From the NCBI RefSeq assembly GCF_002102265.1, contig NZ_LQPG01000039.1:83302-147301 (forward strand): a stretch of 64,000 nt of DNA, written 5' to 3'. Below are positions 60,890 through 64,000 of the stretch, in pieces. How positions within the stretch are numbered: the stretch's first letter is position 1; each line of letters begins with the position of its first letter. The notes below the pieces were generated by a model. That model ran no database searches. It was not told the origin of the DNA and saw only the letters and a list, made by a program, of their open reading frames with translations. The position numbers and the translations under genes are program-made. The stretch is from Mycolicibacter longobardus. Its GTDB lineage: Bacteria > Actinomycetota > Actinomycetes > Mycobacteriales > Mycobacteriaceae.

Positions 60890-62239
60890 ATGCGTATTTT
60901 CAAGCCACGCAACAGCAGTGGGGCTAACGCTGCCAGTCAGATAGCCGTGGGTGAAGGCAGCGAAGCGCCCACGGTGACGTTCGGTGCTGATGGCGGTGAG
61001 CCGGAGGCGGCTCGGGTGCGGCCCGGTAGAGCCCTGTTGCGGGACGCGATTACCGCCGAAGTGGTGCTGGGGGTCTGGTCGGGCGACCCGGCCGTCGTCG
61101 TACCTGCCCCTCCGGGAAGCGGCAAGACCCGGCTGACGGTGGAACTGTCAGGGCTGCTGGCCGACAGCGCGGACTTGCGAATCGGGATCGCGGCACAGAC
61201 CCGGGCACAGGCCATCGAGATAGCTCGGCGGCTTGCGAAGAGTTGCGACCGCGCGATGGTGGGACTGTTGTGGAAGGCCGGGGGTGTGCGCCCCGACTGC
61301 GGGGACTGCCCGATCATCAGTGGCCGCGGCCAGGTGTGGCCGTCCGGTGGCGGCGCGGTGCGCGTGGCGACCAGCGCCAAGTGGCTGTCCTCGGAGCCGG
61401 AACGGCTCGCCGCGGACGTCCTGATCGTTGATGAGGCCTACCAATGCACCTATGCCGACTTGTGTGCGCTGGGGGCGATGACGGCGGGACAGGTTGTACT
61501 GGTGGGGGATTCGGGGCAGATCGACCCCGTTGTCACCGGGGATGTGTCTCGGTGGGCGGATAGCCCAACCGGCCCGCACTTGCCTGCGCCGATCGCCCTG
61601 GCGGCTGCGCATGGTGATGCGGTGACCACGATTGCGCTGCGGCACACATGGCGGCTTGGGCCGGTCACCACGGCCCTGGTGTCGTCGGCGTTCTACGCCG
61701 ACATGCCGTTTACCTCGCGGCGCCCCGCCGAGCACGTGTCGCTGGACGGGGCGGCGTTGCCGGAGTTTTCGCACCGGGTGCTCACCGCCGCCGATGGTCC
61801 GACCTCGGCATCGGTCGCGGTCGCTGCAGTCGATCGGGTCCGGGACTTGCTGGCGGGCGGCACCCTCACCACCAGTGCCGGCACCAGGCAGCTCACCGAC
61901 GATGACGTGGCCGTAGTGGTGCCACACGTGGCCCAGGCGGCTGCGATCCGCGCCATGCTGGCCGATCACCCCGGGGTGCTCTGCGGGACCGCTAACGCGC
62001 TGCAGGGGCTGGAAAGGGCGGCGGTGGTCGCTGTGCACCCGATGGTCGGCAAGCGGACCCCGGACCCGTTTTCGATCGACGCGGCGCGGCTGTGCGTGAT
62101 GCTGTCGCGGCACCGCTGCCATCTCACCGTTCTGGCCGACGCGCACACCGGCTCCGCGTGGGCCGATCATCGCGATGACGACGACGTTGCGCGGGCGGCC
62201 GGTGTGTTCGACCAACTGCTCGCCACCCCGGCGGTCTAA
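60890..62239 (+). CDS. SF1-type helicase-like ATPase, 449 aa
   Basis: Walker A APPGSGKTRL (~residue 73), motif Ia-like AAQTRAQAIEIARRL, Walker B LIVDEAYQ (~179), motif III GDSGQIDPVV, motif IV-type RHTWRL, and C-terminal motifs including GTANALQGLERAAVV (V) and LCVMLSRHRC (VI). The layout is that of superfamily 1 helicases of the RecD/UPF1-like sort, compact at 449 aa. A Cys group (CGDCP) after motif Ia could bind metal. It probably unwinds or translocates on nucleic acid for the element. It follows leader copy 5. Confidence 0.88.
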   Translation: MRIFKPRNSSGANAASQIAVGEGSEAPTVTFGADGGEPEAARVRPGRALLRDAITAEVVLGVWSGDPAVVVPAPPGSGKTRLTVELSGLLADSADLRIGIAAQTRAQAIEIARRLAKSCDRAMVGLLWKAGGVRPDCGDCPIISGRGQVWPSGGGAVRVATSAKWLSSEPERLAADVLIVDEAYQCTYADLCALGAMTAGQVVLVGDSGQIDPVVTGDVSRWADSPTGPHLPAPIALAAAHGDAVTTIALRHTWRLGPVTTALVSSAFYADMPFTSRRPAEHVSLDGAALPEFSHRVLTAADGPTSASVAVAAVDRVRDLLAGGTLTTSAGTRQLTDDDVAVVVPHVAQAAAIRAMLADHPGVLCGTANALQGLERAAVVAVHPMVGKRTPDPFSIDAARLCVMLSRHRCHLTVLADAHTGSAWADHRDDDDVARAAGVFDQLLATPAV

Positions 62240-62256
62240 CCCGCTGCTGGGGACGC

Positions 62257-62277
62257 GCATTGATTGTATGAGGGGGT
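62257..62277 (+). repeat. 21-nt repeat, copy A
   Basis: GCATTGATTG followed by TATGAGGGGGT. It lies 3 nt before the TTGTCGG box of leader copy 6. Copies B and C (63356, 63646) match at 17 of 21 positions overall, with TATGAGGGGGT invariant. Confidence 0.75.
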
Positions 62278-62280
62278 TGG

Positions 62281-62391
62281 TTGTCGGTGGGTGTTTGTAG
62301 TGTGGGTGGTGTCGGGCGAGGGGTTGTGTTGTGCGGCAGGTGTTCTCCGGTTTGTAGCTGGGGTGTGAGTCCGGGAAGGGGCTGTTTGGAG
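62281..62391 (+). promoter_or_regulatory. leader element copy 6 with conserved promoter boxes
   Basis: TTGTCGG at 62281, TAGTGT at 62298, a 50-nt leader, then core 62354-62381 with two C-to-T changes (GTAGCTGGGG; GAGTCCGGG) that keep pairing through G-U wobbles; AAGGGG is 10 nt before ATG 62392. Repeat copy A abuts it upstream. Confidence 0.8.
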
Positions 62392-62622
62392 ATGTTGGTG
62401 TTTGTCGATGATGAGGGCGATGTGGTGTTCGTGGAGCAGTTGTCGCTTGAGGAGGCGCGTGCGGTGTTGGCGCGGTTGGTGGCGCAGATCGCCGCGGTGG
62501 CTGAGCGTATTGAGTGTTTGGAGGATGAGGAGGCGCGGGAGCGGGTGGTGGAGGCGGGTGTGGAGCACGCGCGGGAGTTGTTCGAGGATGTGGCGCAGGA
62601 GTTGTTGGGTGGTGTTGCGTGA
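62392..62622 (+). CDS. small acidic coiled-coil protein, 76 aa
   Basis: MLVFVDDEGDVVFVEQLSLE then a long heptad-patterned helix (ARAVLARLVAQIAAVAERIE; LEDEEARERVVEAGVEHARE) predicted to form a coiled coil. Strongly acidic. Coupled by GTGA to the next gene. Unknown role; likely oligomeric. Confidence 0.68.
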   Translation: MLVFVDDEGDVVFVEQLSLEEARAVLARLVAQIAAVAERIECLEDEEARERVVEAGVEHARELFEDVAQELLGGVA

Positions 62623-63212
62623 GTGCGGTGGGAGGGCCGGGGACTTCGGTTCCCGGCCTGGGTGGTGCTGCTGGTGTCGGGTTGGTGCCGTTGCGGGTGG
62701 TTCGTGATGCAGCGAGGTTTGAGGCGTGGTGGTTGTCCTGGGGGGCCGATGTTGAGCTGCTTGGCGAGTTGGTCGCCATGATCGGCGATGTGTGCGAGGC
62801 GGAGTGTGGTCTGTCGGCGTTGCTCTCGGAGGTGTTTGAGGATGCCGGCCCGGTGCCGGTGTGGCTGCGGGTGGAGGGTTTGCGGGCGGGGGTGGTGCCG
62901 GGGTGGTTGAGCGTGAGTGTGGAGGCCGCCTACGGCGGTGATGGCACACGTGATGGGGCGGAGGTGCTGCTGTGCTTGACCCCGCAGCGTGTTGGCCCGC
63001 GGCCCGCTGATTGGGAAGACCCAGCGGCTGCGGCGCTGCCGGGGCTGTTGGTGTCGGCGTATGTCAGTAAGCCGCATCGGGTGTTCGCGCCGGCCCCTGG
63101 GGCGCCCCTGTTGGAGGCGGTGGCCGAGGTGATCGATACGGCCCTGTTGTTGGTGAACGCTGAGCTGGTGGAGCGGGATCGGTTCAGTGTGTTGGTTCGG
63201 CGGCCGGCGTAG
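62619..63212 (+). CDS. hypothetical protein, 197 aa
   Basis: GTG overlaps the previous stop. A Gly/Pro N-terminus, then RDAARFEAWWLSWGADVELL, acidic helices (AMIGDVCEAECGLSALLSEV), a beta-like section (LSVSVEAAYGGDGTRDGAEV) and a helical end (VAEVIDTALLLVNAELVERD). Not recognised. The coding strand is unusually rich in G and T. Its stop lies in the loop of a GCCGGC-GTA-GCCGGC hairpin (63203-63217). Confidence 0.65.
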   Translation: MSAVGGPGTSVPGLGGAAGVGLVPLRVVRDAARFEAWWLSWGADVELLGELVAMIGDVCEAECGLSALLSEVFEDAGPVPVWLRVEGLRAGVVPGWLSVSVEAAYGGDGTRDGAEVLLCLTPQRVGPRPADWEDPAAAALPGLLVSAYVSKPHRVFAPAPGAPLLEAVAEVIDTALLLVNAELVERDRFSVLVRRPA

Positions 63213-63355
63213 CCGGCGGCCTAAGCGGGTGCGAGGGTGGGTCGGCTCTGTCGGGGTCGGCCCATCCGGCTTTCTGGGCGCCCGGGGCCGGGGGCCGCGC
63301 GGTATTGCCGGCGGAGCCGGTGGTCTGTTCGGCGGGTGCGGCGGGTGGGGTCGCC

Positions 63356-63376
63356 GCATGAATTGTATGAGGGGGT
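63356..63376 (+). repeat. 21-nt repeat, copy B
   Basis: GCATGAATTG followed by TATGAGGGGGT, in the same orientation as copies A and C. Confidence 0.75.
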
Positions 63377-63645
63377 GTGGTGGGGGTGGGCTGTGTCGCC
63401 GGGGTGGTGTCGAGATTGTGTGAGCGGGCTCGTGGGTGATCCCCTGCGGGCCGGTGGGGGTTTGCGCCGCTGAGGCCTGGTGCGTGGCTGTGTGGGGGCG
63501 TGAGCCCTGTGCGCGGGGGTGTCTGGCGGTGAGGCGGCTGGCGGCCGCCGGGTTGTCGGCGGTGGTGGCCGACCGCGGGGTGCGGTGTGCTCGAGGGGCG
63601 CCGGTGTCAGCCGGCGGCCGGCGCCGCGATGACGCATTGAGGTGA

Positions 63646-63666
63646 GCATAAATAGTATGAGGGGGT
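63646..63666 (+). repeat. 21-nt repeat, copy C
   Basis: GCATAAATAG followed by TATGAGGGGGT, 290 nt after copy B and about 45 nt before the promoter of the last gene. Confidence 0.75.
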
Positions 63667-63694
63667 AAGAACGTAATCTATTGGTACACAACGG

Positions 63695-63712
63695 CAATGC
63701 CGAAAGGCATTG
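63695..63712 (+). other. hairpin with GAAA tetraloop
   Basis: CAATGCC-GAAA-GGCATTG, a perfect 7-bp stem capped by a GNRA loop, overlapping the -35 region of the following promoter. It could act as RNA (leader of an upstream transcript) or as a DNA palindrome for a regulator. Confidence 0.6.
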
Positions 63713-63737
63713 GCAGGCCACAAGATACGTGTAGAAT
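63711..63737 (+). promoter_or_regulatory. promoter of the last gene
   Basis: TTGGCA (from 63711) and TAGAAT (63732-63737) with near-standard spacing form a good vegetative-type promoter. The expected start of transcription is only a few bases before ATG 63745, so the mRNA would be nearly leaderless. Confidence 0.6.
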
Positions 63738-63744
63738 AGGAAAC

Positions 63745-64000
63745 ATGAAGGCGCGCAATGCAATACGGTCGGCGGCAACGCCGACGACGGACGGAAAACG
63801 AAACACCAAGCAACACAACACAATACAGAACACCACCACCAGAAGCGGCGAAGCCGCGACCAGCACCCAGCCAACAACGAAACCGCAACGCGCACAACAC
63901 AATCTAGCCACCCGCCCGATAGCCGGCCGCAGGCCGGCGGCGCGCACGGCGGCGCAGCCGCCGGTCTCCCCTGCGGCGAAGCCGCGGCCACACCAAGCCA
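63745..64000 (+). CDS. partial gene running off the window, at least 85 aa
   Basis: ATG with AGGAAAC upstream, open to the window end without a stop. MKARNAIRSAATPTTDGKRN then Thr/Gln/Asn-rich and later Arg/Ala/Pro-rich low-complexity sequence. The coding strand is A/C-rich, unlike any other gene here, and the open part contains four perfect hairpins, so it may not be protein-coding at all. No domain can be recognised. Confidence 0.35.
   Translation, partial: MKARNAIRSAATPTTDGKRNTKQHNTIQNTTTRSGEAATSTQPTTKPQRAQHNLATRPIAGRRPAARTAAQPPVSPAAKPRPHQA
63845..63985. repeat. cluster of four perfect hairpins with 3-nt GNA loops
   Basis: GCGGC-GAA-GCCGC at 63845-63857 and 63973-63985; GCCGGCC-GCA-GGCCGGC at 63922-63938; CGGCGGC-GCA-GCCGCCG at 63947-63963. 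All four have loops of the form G-N-A, known to make very stable single-stranded DNA mini-hairpins. A similar GCCGGC-GTA-GCCGGC lies at 63203-63217. Confidence 0.7.

Larger units (their letters stand above)
63213..63744. other. 532-nt non-coding region with repeats and hairpins
   Basis: No supportable gene. It contains 21-nt repeat copies B and C, a long inverted repeat GGCGCCGG/CCGGCGCC (about 63599-63627), an AT-rich segment after 63646 and a promoter at the right end. The + strand is G/T-rich up to about 63650 and A/C-rich from about 63720. This is the most origin-like or control-region-like stretch of the window. Confidence 0.55.

Noticed and set aside
55381..62381. Leader elements as cobalamin or SAM riboswitches
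   Set aside because: The leaders are too short and lack the conserved cobalamin box or SAM core; the genes behind them are not in vitamin or methionine metabolism.
1..64000. CRISPR arrays, tRNA or rRNA genes
   Set aside because: No regularly spaced repeat series and no cloverleaf or rRNA sequence noticed on either strand; tRNAscan would be decisive.

Overview
The window reads as high-GC mycobacterial DNA (Mycolicibacterium or a close relative is my inference). The evidence is an actinobacterial mce lipid-transport operon, a PolA with mycobacterial motif spellings, very high third-position GC, and gene starts overlapping stops as ATGA/GTGA. The outer parts look like a large mobile replicon (plasmid or integrative element): strings of very small genes without known function, a DNA methyltransferase, a nuclease and a helicase. 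The middle looks like metabolic cargo studded with transposons. I saw no tRNA, rRNA or CRISPR array.

Layout. 0-10.3 kb: small accessory genes, a lipoprotein, a DNA polymerase I lacking the 5'-nuclease domain, and a cytosine-C5 DNA methyltransferase. 10.5-21.8 kb: divergent TetR regulator, a cytochrome P450 and a complete nine-gene mce operon (two YrbE permeases, MceA-F, one Mce-associated protein), with most genes overlapping by 4 bp. 21.9-31.7 kb: a broken Rieske-like gene and a frameshifted cholesterol-oxidase-like gene separated by a 1.58-kb IS; a Tat-exported alkylsulfatase; then an IS1380-family element that is itself split by a group II intron. 31.9-41.4 kb: a TetR-controlled lipid/alcohol oxidation cluster (membrane hydroxylase, acyl-CoA ligase, GMC oxidoreductase, aldehyde dehydrogenase, FAD-linked oxidase, acyl-CoA dehydrogenase). 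41.7-45.5 kb: Tn554-type tnpA-tnpB-tnpC. 45.5-50 kb: XRE/ImmA regulator-peptidase, an unknown partner, a nuclease-like protein and an SDR. 50.3-64 kb: zinc-binding protein, RecB/RNase H-like nuclease, many tiny genes, then operons encoding a MoxR ATPase, a metallopeptidase-VWA protein, a 390-aa unknown and an SF1 helicase.

How it fits together. The cargo suggests uptake (mce) and stepwise oxidation of alkyl or sterol-like lipids: sulfate ester to alcohol (alkylsulfatase), alcohol to aldehyde (GMC), aldehyde to acid (ALDH), acid to acyl-CoA (FadD), then beta-oxidation (FadE).

The most unusual signal is a family of near-identical 28-nt leader elements (GTAGCCGGG, a short spacer, GAGCCCGGGAAGGGG) ending in the ribosome binding site. 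They lie 5-12 nt before the start codon of at least six operons, with a seventh variant on the other strand. Five are preceded by an invariant upstream pair of boxes (TTGTCGG, then TAGNGT exactly 17 nt from its first base). Copies lie at 6.56 kb and at 55-62 kb, tying the two flanks to one element. The right end also holds three 21-nt repeats and a cluster of short GC-rich hairpins with 3-nt loops where strand composition flips.
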